64,000 nucleotides of DNA from Rickettsia typhi (GCA_945888065.1 CAMCZU010000002.1:1-64000), one strand, 5' to 3'. Positions 51,133 through 61,290 are shown, counted from the stretch's first letter. The notes: a model not told the origin generated them from the sequence alone. Program-made: numbers and translations.

Positions 51133-51594
51133 TTATTCTACTATAATCAACTCTTCTAAACTTTTAATATTAGATGCCTTTACTTTATCAATTTTTTCTG
51201 TGCCTAATAAACTAGTTAACACAACTATTACATCAATACTTGGAGCTTTTTTAGCAATTAAAGAAAAATCTACTTTTGCAAGTTCTTGACCTTTTTTTAC
51301 AACAGATCCCTCTGTTAAACTACTACTAAAACCTTCGCCTTTTAAATTAACTGTATCAACCCCTATATGAACTAGAACCTCTAGCCCTGTATCAGACACT
51401 ATTCCATAAGCGTGTTTTGATGAATGTAAGCTTTGCACCACCCCATCAATTGGAGACAAAACACTATGATGTCCCAAAGAAGGTCTTACAGCTATTCCAT
51501 CGCCTAACATTTTTTGTGAAAATACAGGATCAGATACATTTTCTATTTGTATTACTTCTCCATCAACAGGAGAATAGATATATGTTTTAACCAT
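51133..51594 (-). CDS. crr: PTS glucose-type EIIA component
   Basis: 'SPVDGEVIQIENVSDPVFSQKMLGDGIAV', 'HHSVLSPIDGVV', 'GLEVLVHIGVDTVNLKGEGF'. Confidence 0.95.
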   Translation of the reverse strand: MVKTYIYSPVDGEVIQIENVSDPVFSQKMLGDGIAVRPSLGHHSVLSPIDGVVQSLHSSKHAYGIVSDTGLEVLVHIGVDTVNLKGEGFSSSLTEGSVVKKGQELAKVDFSLIAKKAPSIDVIVVLTSLLGTEKIDKVKASNIKSLEELIIVE

Positions 51595-51666
51595 TTTTAT
51601 TTAATATCCTTAATTAATAATTTCTCTATTAACAAAATATAACCAATTGTAATAGATATGATATAT

Positions 51667-51688
51667 ATTATAACACTTATTATAAGTG
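51667..51688 (-). promoter_or_regulatory. Candidate operator CACTTAT-T-ATAAGTG abutting a TATAAT -10 box upstream of the PTS/nag operon
   Basis: Perfect 7-1-7 inverted repeat (51674-51688) immediately upstream of minus-strand TATAAT (51667-51672). Confidence 0.4.
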
Positions 51689-51842
51689 ATAATATTATTT
51701 AAAGCAACCTTAAAACTAAAAATACTACTTCACAAATTGTATCCTATTATAACCCAAATAAAATGATTTATTTTCTTGAATTAGCAACCTATTATTGTTA
51801 TAATTAACAACAAACATATATAATAAACTAATAGGAAAAACT

Positions 51843-52565
51843 TTGAAATTCTTTAATAAAAAACCTAAAATCCAAAAAAATAATGATTCATTTTTTATTA
51901 ATATAGTCGCTATTTTTACTACTTTAGCAATCCTTTTGCAGTTTGTTAATTTATATTATTTTACTTTAATTGTATTTAGCATTGGTTTTATAATCTCTCA
52001 TTTGGCTATAGAGATCTTTGATAAACATCGTGCATTTAGGCTTGTAAAATCTGCCACCTTGGCATTGTTAATTTTATATGGCACATTTATAATAATAAAT
52101 TATGTTAGTATGAAATTTTTACAATCAAAATATGGCATATCATATATTAATTTAAATTTATATCATATTTTAGAAATACTAATTATTTTTGTTATTGTTC
52201 ATGATGTAAACATAGTAGTATATGCAAAATTAAAATATAAATTTTATAACAAATTAATTATTTTGAGACATATTATTGCAATTGCTTTCTCTAATATTGT
52301 GGCATTAATACTGTTTTTATTATTTAATTTTAAATCTTTCTCTTTTATATTACTAGGAAAAGACTTATTAATAAAATCAATTATTAATATCATTGATATC
52401 CCATTCTTTATAATTTTATTAATATTATTTAAAGATTATGGATTTAAAAATAACAACAATAATCATTATTACAACAAAAAAAGGTTTAACAAAAATGAAA
52501 AATATAATGCAAATAATGCAAAAAGCACAACAAGTGCAAAAAGATATGGAAAATCTTCAAAATGA
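51843..52565 (+). CDS. Hypothetical membrane protein
   Basis: 240 aa with multiple TM helices and an N/K-rich tail; 3' end overlaps ybaB out of frame. Confidence 0.6.
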   Translation: MKFFNKKPKIQKNNDSFFINIVAIFTTLAILLQFVNLYYFTLIVFSIGFIISHLAIEIFDKHRAFRLVKSATLALLILYGTFIIINYVSMKFLQSKYGISYINLNLYHILEILIIFVIVHDVNIVVYAKLKYKFYNKLIILRHIIAIAFSNIVALILFLLFNFKSFSFILLGKDLLIKSIINIIDIPFFIILLILFKDYGFKNNNNNHYYNKKRFNKNEKYNANNAKSTTSAKRYGKSSK

Positions 52566-52824
52566 TATGAAATTACAGCACTTTGAATCTACATCTGGTG
52601 GTGGGTTAGTTAAAATCACTATGAATGGTGCTTATGATATAAAAGATATTCATATTGATGATAATATAGTTAATCTTGAAGAAAAAACTATGATGGTTGA
52701 TTTAATTATTGCATCTTATAATGAATGCAAACGCAAAGTAAAAGAAGAAACAGATAAAAAAATGCAAGAATTAACATCTGGGTTGCCTCTACCTACTGGA
52801 ATGAAAATCCCTGGTATGTTTTAA
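52495..52824 (+). CDS. ybaB: YbaB/EbfC family nucleoid-associated protein
   Basis: 'MKNIMQIMQKAQQVQKDMENLQNDM...GGGLVKITMNGAYDIKDIHID...GLPLPTGMKIPGMF'; start assigned to the second Met. Confidence 0.93.
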   Translation: MKNIMQIMQKAQQVQKDMENLQNDMKLQHFESTSGGGLVKITMNGAYDIKDIHIDDNIVNLEEKTMMVDLIIASYNECKRKVKEETDKKMQELTSGLPLPTGMKIPGMF

Positions 52825-52837
52825 TTTATAGATAGTT

Positions 52838-53434
52838 ATGAATTCTAATTTACTAGATAATACTGCTTTATTATTAAGTAGAATTCAAGGGGTTGGATCT
52901 AGATCTTCTAAAAGAATTCTACTGGATTTAATGAAAAAAAAAGATTCTCTGTTGCAACCACTTATACAATCCTTGCAAGAATTATCTTTAAATATTGCTG
53001 TATGTGATAATTGTTTTAACATAGATATATGCAACCCTTGTTCTATATGCAATGATGCAAACAGAAATCAAAATATAATTTGTGTAGTAGAAGATTTAAA
53101 CTCACTTTGGGCAATAGAAAAAACTAAAACTTACTTTGGTGTTTATTTTGTCCTTGGTGGATCTTTATCAGGAATTAAATATAATGATCCTAGCAAATTA
53201 AACATTGAAAAATTAATTTCTAAAATTAATAGCTCATCAATTGAAGAATTGATTATAGCTACTCCTGCTACAATTGAAGGTCAAATTACCGCAAATTATA
53301 TTCAAGACAATATAAATATAACAAGTATTAAAATTTCAATGTTAGCACAAGGTATACCAATTGGTGGAGAAATTGATTATTTAGATGAAATAACCCTATC
53401 AACTGCTTTAAAATTAAGAAAAAATTTATCATAA
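52838..53434 (+). CDS. recR: Recombination protein RecR
   Basis: Cys cluster 'CDNCFNIDICNPCSIC', Toprim 'IICVVEDLNSLWAIEKTKTYFGVYFVLGGSLSG'. Confidence 0.97.
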   Translation: MNSNLLDNTALLLSRIQGVGSRSSKRILLDLMKKKDSLLQPLIQSLQELSLNIAVCDNCFNIDICNPCSICNDANRNQNIICVVEDLNSLWAIEKTKTYFGVYFVLGGSLSGIKYNDPSKLNIEKLISKINSSSIEELIIATPATIEGQITANYIQDNINITSIKISMLAQGIPIGGEIDYLDEITLSTALKLRKNLS

Positions 53435-53449
53435 ACATAATTTGTAAAA

Positions 53450-53959
53450 ATGAAAAGTAAATTATCATTAGTTATTTATCCTAATCCTATATTGCAACAA
53501 AAAGCTTTACCTGTTGCCAAAATCACACCTGAGCTTGTTGATATTGCTAATCAAATGCTTGATTTAATGTATGAGTCTTTTGGTATTGGGTTAGCTGGTA
53601 ATCAAGTTGGAATTTTACAACAAATTATAGTAGTAGATTTACAAATAAATGATGAAAAAAATCCTATGATTTTTTTTAATCCTAAAATTATTTATTCATC
53701 TGAAGCTCATAAAGAAGTTGAAGAAGGATGCTTGTCTTTGCCTAATTTAAAAGAAATGGTTAGTCGCCCAGATATTATTGAAATTGAATATGTAGATATT
53801 AATAATAATGTTTGTAAACTAAAGGCAGAAGGCTTATTAGCTGTTTGTTTGCAACACGAAATAGATCATTTAAATGGTATTTTATTTATAGATAAAGTAT
53901 CTAAAATTAAAAAAAATTTTTTATTAAAAAAATTTAAAAAACTTCAAAAAGAAGGATAA
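53450..53959 (+). CDS. def: Peptide deformylase
   Basis: 'GIGLAGNQVG', 'EEGCLSLP', 'CLQHEIDHLNGILFID'. Confidence 0.97.
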   Translation: MKSKLSLVIYPNPILQQKALPVAKITPELVDIANQMLDLMYESFGIGLAGNQVGILQQIIVVDLQINDEKNPMIFFNPKIIYSSEAHKEVEEGCLSLPNLKEMVSRPDIIEIEYVDINNNVCKLKAEGLLAVCLQHEIDHLNGILFIDKVSKIKKNFLLKKFKKLQKEG

Positions 53960-53967
53960 GCACATTA

Positions 53968-54894
53968 ATGAAAATAGCTTTTATGGGATCTTCTAGCTTT
54001 TCAGCTATTATTTGTGAACATATTTTAAATAGTGGATATGAAATCTCAACTATTTACACTCGCGCTCCTAAACCAAAAGGTAGAGGAAAACAATTACATA
54101 TTACAGAATTACATCAATTAGCTTTAAAAAAAAATATAGCTATACAAACTCCAAAAACTTTTAAAAATATAGATAACCAAGAAGAATTTAAAACACATAA
54201 TTTTGATGTTGCTATTGTTGCATCTTATGGATTAATTTTACCTCTTAGTGTTTTAAATGCACCTAAATATGGTTGCATTAATATACATGCATCTATTTTA
54301 CCATTTTATAGGGGTTCATCACCAATTCATATGGCTATTGCTAATGGAGAAATAAAAACTGGCATTACAATTATGCAAATGGACGAAGGACTAGATAGTG
54401 GAGATATTATTGATATTCAAACTATTGAAATTTTACAAGATACATATTTTGAAGAGTTACACAATAATTTAGCACATATATCTTGCCCTTTGATTATAAA
54501 AACACTCAATAAACTAAAAAATAATGAATTATTAATAAAAACACCTCAAGATCATTCACTTGCAACCTTTACTAAAATTTTACAAAAAGAAGATGGTATA
54601 ATAAATTTTAATAATAATATCACTAATGTTTATAATCAAATAAGAGCATTTAGCTTGTATCCTAGTGCCTATTTTTATTATAAAAATGAATTAATAAAAA
54701 TTATTAAAGCACAACCACACTTTGTTAAGGACTCTCATAAAGAGGGAACAATTATAAGCTTACAACCATTAATGATTTCGTGTAAAAATGGACTTCTTGA
54801 AATTATAGAATTACAAAGACAAGGGAAAAATGTCTTAAAAGCTAAAGATTTTCTTAATGGTTTTAAACTCAACCTTAATGATATTATTCAATAA
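53968..54894 (+). CDS. fmt: Methionyl-tRNA formyltransferase
   Basis: 'MGSSSFSAIICEHIL', 'YGLILPLSVLNAPKYGCINIHASILPFYRGSSPIHMAI', 'IRAFSLYPSAYF'. Confidence 0.97.
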   Translation: MKIAFMGSSSFSAIICEHILNSGYEISTIYTRAPKPKGRGKQLHITELHQLALKKNIAIQTPKTFKNIDNQEEFKTHNFDVAIVASYGLILPLSVLNAPKYGCINIHASILPFYRGSSPIHMAIANGEIKTGITIMQMDEGLDSGDIIDIQTIEILQDTYFEELHNNLAHISCPLIIKTLNKLKNNELLIKTPQDHSLATFTKILQKEDGIINFNNNITNVYNQIRAFSLYPSAYFYYKNELIKIIKAQPHFVKDSHKEGTIISLQPLMISCKNGLLEIIELQRQGKNVLKAKDFLNGFKLNLNDIIQ

Positions 54895-54899
54895 AAATG

Positions 54900-54927
54900 T
54901 TGACATTCGCTTTAAACATTATATATT
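54900..54927 (+). promoter_or_regulatory. Candidate sigma-70 promoter for the pst operon
   Basis: TTGACA (perfect -35)-N16-TATATT 40 bp upstream of pstS. Confidence 0.6.
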
Positions 54928-54966
54928 GTAGTTGGTTGAGTAAGTTTTAATTGTGATGAGAAACAA

Positions 54967-55977
54967 ATGAAAATATATGTGATTTGCTTAAGCATACTCT
55001 TTAATATCTTTATATTTAATAACTTAAGTAATGCAAATAATATTGTTGTTGTAGGGTCATCTACACTTTATCCTTTTACTACTGTTATTGCTGAAAACTT
55101 TCATAATAAAAATAATCACTTTCTTACACCTATTGTAGAGGCCACTGGGACTGGAAATGGTATTAAATTATTTTGCTCTCCTGAATCTAACAATTCCCCT
55201 GATATTGTAAATGCATCAAGAAAAATAAAAAACACTGAAAAAGAAATTTGTGAAAAAAATGGAATAAATAATATTTTAGAAATTCCTATTGGTTATGATG
55301 CTTTAGCTATTATTCATCCAAAAAGTTTAAAAAACATTAATTTATCAATAGAAGAATTGTTTTTAGCCACTGCCTTTTATGTGCCAGATTCTAAGGGTAA
55401 TTTAATTTCTAATCCTTACAAAAAATGGTCTGAAATTAATCCTAAATTGCCAAATATTGATATAAAAATTATTGGTCCATCTCCTTCTTCAGGAACTAGA
55501 GATTCTTTTGTTGAATTAGTCTTGCTCCGTGCTTGTGAAACCTTTATAAAACAAAAAAAACTAATAAAATCAGATACTACACTTAAACAATGCTCTATTA
55601 TTAGATCTGACTTGGCTTGGATTGATGGTGGTGAAAATTATATTTTATCTATTAAAAAAGTTAATAACTCAATAGATACTTTTGCAATTTTAGGATATAG
55701 TTTTTATCAACAAAATTCTAAATTAGTATCTGCTGTTAATGTAAATTATATTTCTCCTAATTCTCAAACTTTTAGTAATAAATCTTATCCTTTATTTAGA
55801 CCCCTTTATATTTATGTAAATGCTAATCATTTATCTAGCATTGAAGGATTAAAAGAATTTGTATCTGAAATTATATCTAAAAATGCTATTGGTGAAAAAG
55901 GTTATCTCATAAAAAGAGGCTTAATACCTTTAAGCAAAAAAGAATATTCAGATATGATTAACAAAATTAACATATAA
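54967..55977 (+). CDS. pstS: Phosphate ABC transporter substrate-binding protein
   Basis: Signal peptide; 'GSSTLYPFTTVIAENF', 'EATGTGNGIKLFC', 'IIGPSPSSGTRDSFVELVL'. Confidence 0.95.
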   Translation: MKIYVICLSILFNIFIFNNLSNANNIVVVGSSTLYPFTTVIAENFHNKNNHFLTPIVEATGTGNGIKLFCSPESNNSPDIVNASRKIKNTEKEICEKNGINNILEIPIGYDALAIIHPKSLKNINLSIEELFLATAFYVPDSKGNLISNPYKKWSEINPKLPNIDIKIIGPSPSSGTRDSFVELVLLRACETFIKQKKLIKSDTTLKQCSIIRSDLAWIDGGENYILSIKKVNNSIDTFAILGYSFYQQNSKLVSAVNVNYISPNSQTFSNKSYPLFRPLYIYVNANHLSSIEGLKEFVSEIISKNAIGEKGYLIKRGLIPLSKKEYSDMINKINI

Positions 55978-55991
55978 AGCCCGATTTACTA

Positions 55992-57362
55992 ATGTTTTTA
56001 TTTTTAATATCATCTTTAATTATTTTATTTTATATTTTATCTCTTAAATATTTTGTAAAAAACAGAATAAATAGTCATAGCTATAAAAATTATTATGCAC
56101 TTTATATAATCATTCTTACTTTAATACCTACCATTTTAGTTTTTATGTTTGGTAATCATTTTATTAATTTATATATTAAAAATATTGTTTTATATCACCC
56201 AAATCTTTCTTTAGAGCAAAAAAATATCTCTACTTATAAATCTATCTTAGTCTTAGCTAAGCAAATATCTGATGGGGTAAGTTTTGAGAATATAAAAATT
56301 TTTTCTCCTATACCTAAAAATATATTGTATGATTTATCTACTTTGTATCTAAAAATAAATTTTCAACTTAATTTAGTATTATATAGTTTTACAACTTTAG
56401 TTTTTGTAAGCATTTTTCTTATATTAATTCATAAGATTAATTTGAATCATAATTTTCATAAAAAAATTGAAAACATTATTAAAATTGTATTAGCTTTCTT
56501 TGCATCAATTGCAATAGCTACTACAGGTGCTATTTTAATAGCTTTATTGTTTGAAACTATTGAATTTTTTAAACATATACCTGTATTAAATTTTTTATTT
56601 GGTATTAAATGGTCTCCTGCACAGGTAGAGATTGATCCCAACAATAGCTTTGGAATTTTACCCCTTATTAGTGGAACATTGTTAATATCTTTTATTTCTG
56701 TATTTGTAGCCATTATTATTGGGGTATCTTGTGCTATCTATATGTCAGAATATATGTCTCCAAAATTAAGAAATATTATTAAGCCATTGCTAGAAATTTT
56801 AGCTGGAATACCATCTATTGTATATGGTTTTTTTGCTGCTATTACATTTTCCCCTGCAATTGTATCTTTGTTTAAAAATATTTTTGATATGAATATTTCT
56901 AATGAAAACGCTTTAAGTGCTTCTATTGTAATGGGTATTATGATATTGCCATTTATTTCATCCATTAGTGATGATGTTTTAAAATCTTTGCCTAGATCTA
57001 TTCGTGAAGGTGCTATTGGAATTGGATCTATGAAAAATGAAATGATTATAAAAATTTTAATTCCCGCTGCAATCCCTGGAATTATGGGTGGTATTTTGTT
57101 AGCTATCTCTAGAGCTATTGGAGAGACAATGATTGTTGTTATGGCATCATCTTTATCTGCTAACTTAACTTTAAATCCACTACAACCTGTAACTACAATT
57201 ACTACTCAAATTGCTATGCTTGTTCAGGGAGATCAAGAATTTAATAGCCCTACTACTTTATCTGCATTTGCTTTAGCATTTGTATTGCTAATTTTAACTT
57301 TAATTTTAAATATCATTGCTATTAAAATAGTAAATAACTACAAGGCTAAATATGGTAAATAA
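55992..57362 (+). CDS. pstC: Phosphate ABC transporter permease PstC
   Basis: 'GIPSIVYGFFAAI', 'REGAIGIGSMKNEMIIKILIPAAIPGIMGGILLAISRAIGETMIV'. Confidence 0.96.
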   Translation: MFLFLISSLIILFYILSLKYFVKNRINSHSYKNYYALYIIILTLIPTILVFMFGNHFINLYIKNIVLYHPNLSLEQKNISTYKSILVLAKQISDGVSFENIKIFSPIPKNILYDLSTLYLKINFQLNLVLYSFTTLVFVSIFLILIHKINLNHNFHKKIENIIKIVLAFFASIAIATTGAILIALLFETIEFFKHIPVLNFLFGIKWSPAQVEIDPNNSFGILPLISGTLLISFISVFVAIIIGVSCAIYMSEYMSPKLRNIIKPLLEILAGIPSIVYGFFAAITFSPAIVSLFKNIFDMNISNENALSASIVMGIMILPFISSISDDVLKSLPRSIREGAIGIGSMKNEMIIKILIPAAIPGIMGGILLAISRAIGETMIVVMASSLSANLTLNPLQPVTTITTQIAMLVQGDQEFNSPTTLSAFALAFVLLILTLILNIIAIKIVNNYKAKYGK

Positions 57363-58551
57363 AAAAATTAAGTATCGCTATTTTAAAGAAGCCGTGTTTA
57401 AAACTATTGGAATTGCTTCTATTGGAATTGCTTTATTAATGCTTTTTATGTTGCTATTATCTATTGTTATAAAAGGATATTCAGCTTTTTATACACACTA
57501 TTACAAAATAAATATTGAACTTAATGATAATTCTAATGATTATGAAGATATCCTAAAAAACTCTTTTAAAAATGCTATAAATAAATATAATAATAAATTA
57601 AATATTTCTGATGATGAGATTTCTAATTTAATTAGTCAATACTCTATTAATGAAATAATTAATATGGAAAAATCAAATAGTTTGCAAAACGGACAATCAT
57701 TTTATATTTTAGCTTCTTCTAATGTAGATATGATTCTTAAACAATATCTTAGTGAAGATAACTTAGATGAAAACACTTTACATATCTTAAATACTATCAA
57801 AGATACTAATCTTGTTGTAAAAAAATTTAATTTTATTTTTTTTAATCATAATGACTCAAGATACCCTGAAATTGCAGGTATTAAAGGTGCTTTTTTAGGG
57901 TCTATGTATACTATTTTTTTAACATTAATTTTTAGTGTTATTATTGGTGTAGGAGCAGGAATTTATTTAGAAGAATTTACTAAAAAAACTTTTTTAAACT
58001 CTATGATTGAATTAAATATAAATAATTTAGCTGCTATTCCCTCTATTGTGTTTGGGTTATTAGGATTAATTGTATTTCAACAATTTTTTAATATACCTAG
58101 GGCTACTCCTTTATTAGCATCTTGTGTATTAAGCTTAATGGCTTTACCTACTATTATTATAGCAACAAAAATTGCACTATCATCTGTTCCATCACATATA
58201 AAAGAAGCCGCATATGGAATGGGTGCAACAAAATTACAAGTTATTGTAGATCATATGCTACCTATTTCTAGTTCTAGTATTTTAACTGGCATTATTATTG
58301 GAATATCTCGTGTTATTGGAGAAACCGCACCCCTTATGATGATTGGAATGATAGCTTTTATGGATAGTGCACCTACTTCATTTACACATAAAACAACAAT
58401 GTTCCCTGTGCAAATATTTTTATGGTCAACAAGCCCAGAAGCAGGATATGTAGAAAAAGCTTCAGCTGCTATTATTTTATTATTAATAGTATTAATATTT
58501 ATTAATTGGTTTTCTATTTATTTAAGAAAAAAACTAGAAGTAAAATTATAA
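57352..58551 (+). CDS. pstA: Phosphate ABC transporter permease PstA
   Basis: '[14 protein letters not shown]', '[45 protein letters not shown]'. Confidence 0.96.
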   Translation: MVNKKIKYRYFKEAVFKTIGIASIGIALLMLFMLLLSIVIKGYSAFYTHYYKINIELNDNSNDYEDILKNSFKNAINKYNNKLNISDDEISNLISQYSINEIINMEKSNSLQNGQSFYILASSNVDMILKQYLSEDNLDENTLHILNTIKDTNLVVKKFNFIFFNHNDSRYPEIAGIKGAFLGSMYTIFLTLIFSVIIGVGAGIYLEEFTKKTFLNSMIELNINNLAAIPSIVFGLLGLIVFQQFFNIPRATPLLASCVLSLMALPTIIIATKIALSSVPSHIKEAAYGMGATKLQVIVDHMLPISSSSILTGIIIGISRVIGETAPLMMIGMIAFMDSAPTSFTHKTTMFPVQIFLWSTSPEAGYVEKASAAIILLLIVLIFINWFSIYLRKKLEVKL

Positions 58552-58567
58552 TTATATAAGGATAATT

Positions 58568-59338
58568 ATGGATAATTTATTAAAGAAAAAAATTATTGCA
58601 AAAGATGTAAATGTTTTTTATGCTAAAAAACAAGCTTTGTTTAATATTAATTTACATATTTTAGAAAAACAAGTAACTGCATTTATTGGACCATCTGGAT
58701 GTGGTAAATCTACTTTTTTAAGAAGTTTAAATAGAATGAATGATCTTATTGATATATGCTCTATGAATGGATCAATTAAAATTGATGATGTTGAAATTAA
58801 CAATAAAAATGTAGATCCTGTTGAACTTAGAATGAAAGTAGGTATGGTATTTCAAAAGCCTAATCCCTTTCCTAAAAATATTTTTGAAAATGTAGCTTAT
58901 GGATTAAAAATACACGGACTTTATAAAAATAAAAGTCAATTAAGAGAAATTGTTGATTATTCATTACATAGAGTTGGGTTATTAGATGAAATTAAAGATA
59001 GACTATTTGAAAGTGCTATGGGTTTATCAGGTGGACAACAACAAAGATTATGTATTGCAAGAACTATAGCTATTGAACCTGATATCATTCTAATGGATGA
59101 GCCTTGTTCTGCGCTTGATCCTATTGCTACTGCTAAAATTGAAAGTTTAATTGAAGAATTAGCAGAAAAATATACTATTGTAATAGTAACACACTCTATG
59201 CAACAAGCTGCTAGAATTTCTAATAATACAGCTTTTTTTCATATGGGTCATTTAGTAGAATTTGGAAAAACTAAAGATATTTTTAATCAACCAAAAGATA
59301 AAAGAACTGAAGACTATATTAGCGGGAGGACAGGTTAA
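58568..59338 (+). CDS. pstB: Phosphate ABC transporter ATP-binding protein
   Basis: '[21 protein letters not shown]', '[16 protein letters not shown]', '[14 protein letters not shown]'. Confidence 0.98.
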   Translation: MDNLLKKKIIAKDVNVFYAKKQALFNINLHILEKQVTAFIGPSGCGKSTFLRSLNRMNDLIDICSMNGSIKIDDVEINNKNVDPVELRMKVGMVFQKPNPFPKNIFENVAYGLKIHGLYKNKSQLREIVDYSLHRVGLLDEIKDRLFESAMGLSGGQQQRLCIARTIAIEPDIILMDEPCSALDPIATAKIESLIEELAEKYTIVIVTHSMQQAARISNNTAFFHMGHLVEFGKTKDIFNQPKDKRTEDYISGRTG

Positions 59339-60012
59339 TGCTTAATACTAATCATATTGTTAAATCTTATGATAAAGCTTTAAAAAATCTAGAAGAATCT
59401 ATAATATCAATGAGCACTTTAGCTAAAAACCAACTTTCTGCACTATATATATATTTATCTAAAAATGATAAAAACATCTTAACAGAAATTCTAGCAAATG
59501 ATCAGCCCATTAATTTATTAGACAAAACAATTATTAATTCATCACTAAATATTTTAAGCCTTAGAAATCCTGTAGCTTATGATTTGAGATTTGTTTTTGC
59601 TAGTGGACATATTTCTAAAAATATTGAAAGAATTGGAGATAACATCTTAAATATTGCAACATCTATAAATAATATTAAAAATCAATCTGAGTTAATTAAC
59701 AATAATATATTGCATATAATACACATTTTGACTGAAATGCTCTTGAATTCTCAAGAATCATTATTTAATAAAAATTTAAATCTTTTAGAAAATACCATAT
59801 CACAAGATGCAATGATAGATTCTACTCATAAAGATTTAATTAAACTGGTGTTAAATCAAATGAAAGAACACAACGAATCTATTGATGATTTGCACTACTA
59901 TTTATTAGTTGCAAGAGCCTTAGAGAGAATTGGTGATCATATAGTAAATATATGCAAACAAATATATTTTATTGAAAAAAATGAATTATATTTTAATGAA
60001 GAAGATAAATAA
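59338..60012 (+). CDS. phoU: Phosphate transport system regulator PhoU
   Basis: Two PhoU repeats with 'ERIGDNILNIA' and 'ERIGDHIVNICKQI'. Confidence 0.93.
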   Translation: MLNTNHIVKSYDKALKNLEESIISMSTLAKNQLSALYIYLSKNDKNILTEILANDQPINLLDKTIINSSLNILSLRNPVAYDLRFVFASGHISKNIERIGDNILNIATSINNIKNQSELINNNILHIIHILTEMLLNSQESLFNKNLNLLENTISQDAMIDSTHKDLIKLVLNQMKEHNESIDDLHYYLLVARALERIGDHIVNICKQIYFIEKNELYFNEEDK

Positions 60013-60040
60013 TATTCAATAGTATTATTTATCAGCATAA

Positions 60041-60081
60041 AAAAAAAGGAGATTATTTGTATTTGATAATCTCCTTTTTTT
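60041..60081. terminator. Bidirectional Rho-independent terminator between convergent phoU and the 60087 ORF
   Basis: AAAAAAAGGAGATTAT-ttgtatttg-ATAATCTCCTTTTTTT perfect stem with A- and T-tracts. Confidence 0.9.
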
Positions 60082-60086
60082 ATTAA

Positions 60087-61130
60087 CTAAAATCCACTAG
60101 TATCATCAGCTTCTTCTGCTTCAACATCGGTTGCGTCAGGATTTTGTGATTGAGTTTTAGGTGCAACAACTGGAGCTTTTATAGTATTAGCTCGTGCACC
60201 CCTACCTCTAGAAGATTTTTCTTTCTCTGCTTTATCTTTCTCTTCTTTATCTTCTTTATCTTTTAAAGCTTGTGCCTCTTTATCTTTTAAAGCTTGTGCT
60301 TCTTGTTTTGCTTTTTCTTTCTCTTGCAATTTCTTTTTATTTATTAAATTTTCTTTTTCTTCAATTTTATCATCTAATTGAACATCTATTGATTTAATAA
60401 TATTTGTATAAGTTTCATCTTTATTTAATTTTCTAACTAATTCAGGATCTCTAAAGTTATATGCTATACCAAACTTTATTTTAAAAGGAGTAATCATTAC
60501 ATTTTGTGCCAAACCATCTAAATCTCTAACAGATAGCCTATAAAATGAAGATTCAGTTAAAAAAGACCAATTACTATCCAATTGCATATTAAAACCTAAA
60601 TGATATTTTAATGCAGTATCAAAATTATTTTTAGTTTGAAAAAGATCAACAGTTGAATAACTTATTTTAAGTGCAGATGCACCAAAATAAGGTGAAAAAG
60701 ATGCTGGTATCTTTCTTGCTTTGTTATATTTTATTACATCATAACCCATTATAATACCAAAAGCTGGATTTTCATTATATATAACTTGAGTTGGCTTTGA
60801 ATTTTCAACATCAGCTGCTTTTACAGTAATATTTACACCTTGCCTAAGTGGAGTCCAGCTTACTCTAGCAGAAAACCACATTCTTTCGCTAGTATAAACA
60901 GTATACTCTGAAAAAGCCTCATATAACCAACCATAATATCCACCATAAGATGGCTTTCCTGACACTATAAGATCATATTCACTATTAGTTTTAATAGGTT
61001 CTGCTCTCCAAAAAGTAGTGTCTACTTCATCATTGATAAAAATACCTATATTTTGATTGTATTTTACATTGGTTGCATCAAATACATAAGGTGTGAGTAT
61101 GTAAAGTATGATTATGTATAAAAAGTCCAT
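60087..61130 (-). CDS. Putative outer-membrane beta-barrel protein with charged Lys/Glu C-terminal tail
   Basis: Signal-like N-terminus; alternating aromatic/hydrophobic strands ('SWSFLTESSFYRLSVRDL', 'FKIKFGIAYNF'); tail 'QEAQALKDKEAQALKDKEDKEEKDKAEKEKSSRGRGARA'. Confidence 0.55.
   Translation of the reverse strand: MDFLYIIILYILTPYVFDATNVKYNQNIGIFINDEVDTTFWRAEPIKTNSEYDLIVSGKPSYGGYYGWLYEAFSEYTVYTSERMWFSARVSWTPLRQGVNITVKAADVENSKPTQVIYNENPAFGIIMGYDVIKYNKARKIPASFSPYFGASALKISYSTVDLFQTKNNFDTALKYHLGFNMQLDSNWSFLTESSFYRLSVRDLDGLAQNVMITPFKIKFGIAYNFRDPELVRKLNKDETYTNIIKSIDVQLDDKIEEKENLINKKKLQEKEKAKQEAQALKDKEAQALKDKEDKEEKDKAEKEKSSRGRGARANTIKAPVVAPKTQSQNPDATDVEAEEADDTSGF
60253..60300. repeat. Two tandem copies of a 24-bp unit (tctttatcttttaaagcttgtgc[c/t])
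   Basis: Units at 60253-60276 and 60277-60300, encoding AQALKDKE twice on the minus strand. Confidence 0.9.
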
Positions 61131-61226
61131 AATAAAACAATCTTATATCAAATAGTTGGTAAAATACTAATATAAACATATTATATATAAATTAATCTTA
61201 TTAGTAAATGAATTAATTTAATAACA

Positions 61227-61247
61227 TTGCAATTTCATAAATTGCAA
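61227..61247. promoter_or_regulatory. Perfect inverted repeat TTGCAATTT-CAT-AAATTGCAA in a divergent intergenic region
   Basis: 9-3-9 palindrome upstream of pta, about 30 bp before a TATAAT (61277-61282). Confidence 0.45.
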
Positions 61248-61290
61248 GATATAATCAAATGATAAGCTAGTTTGTGTATAATATATTAAA

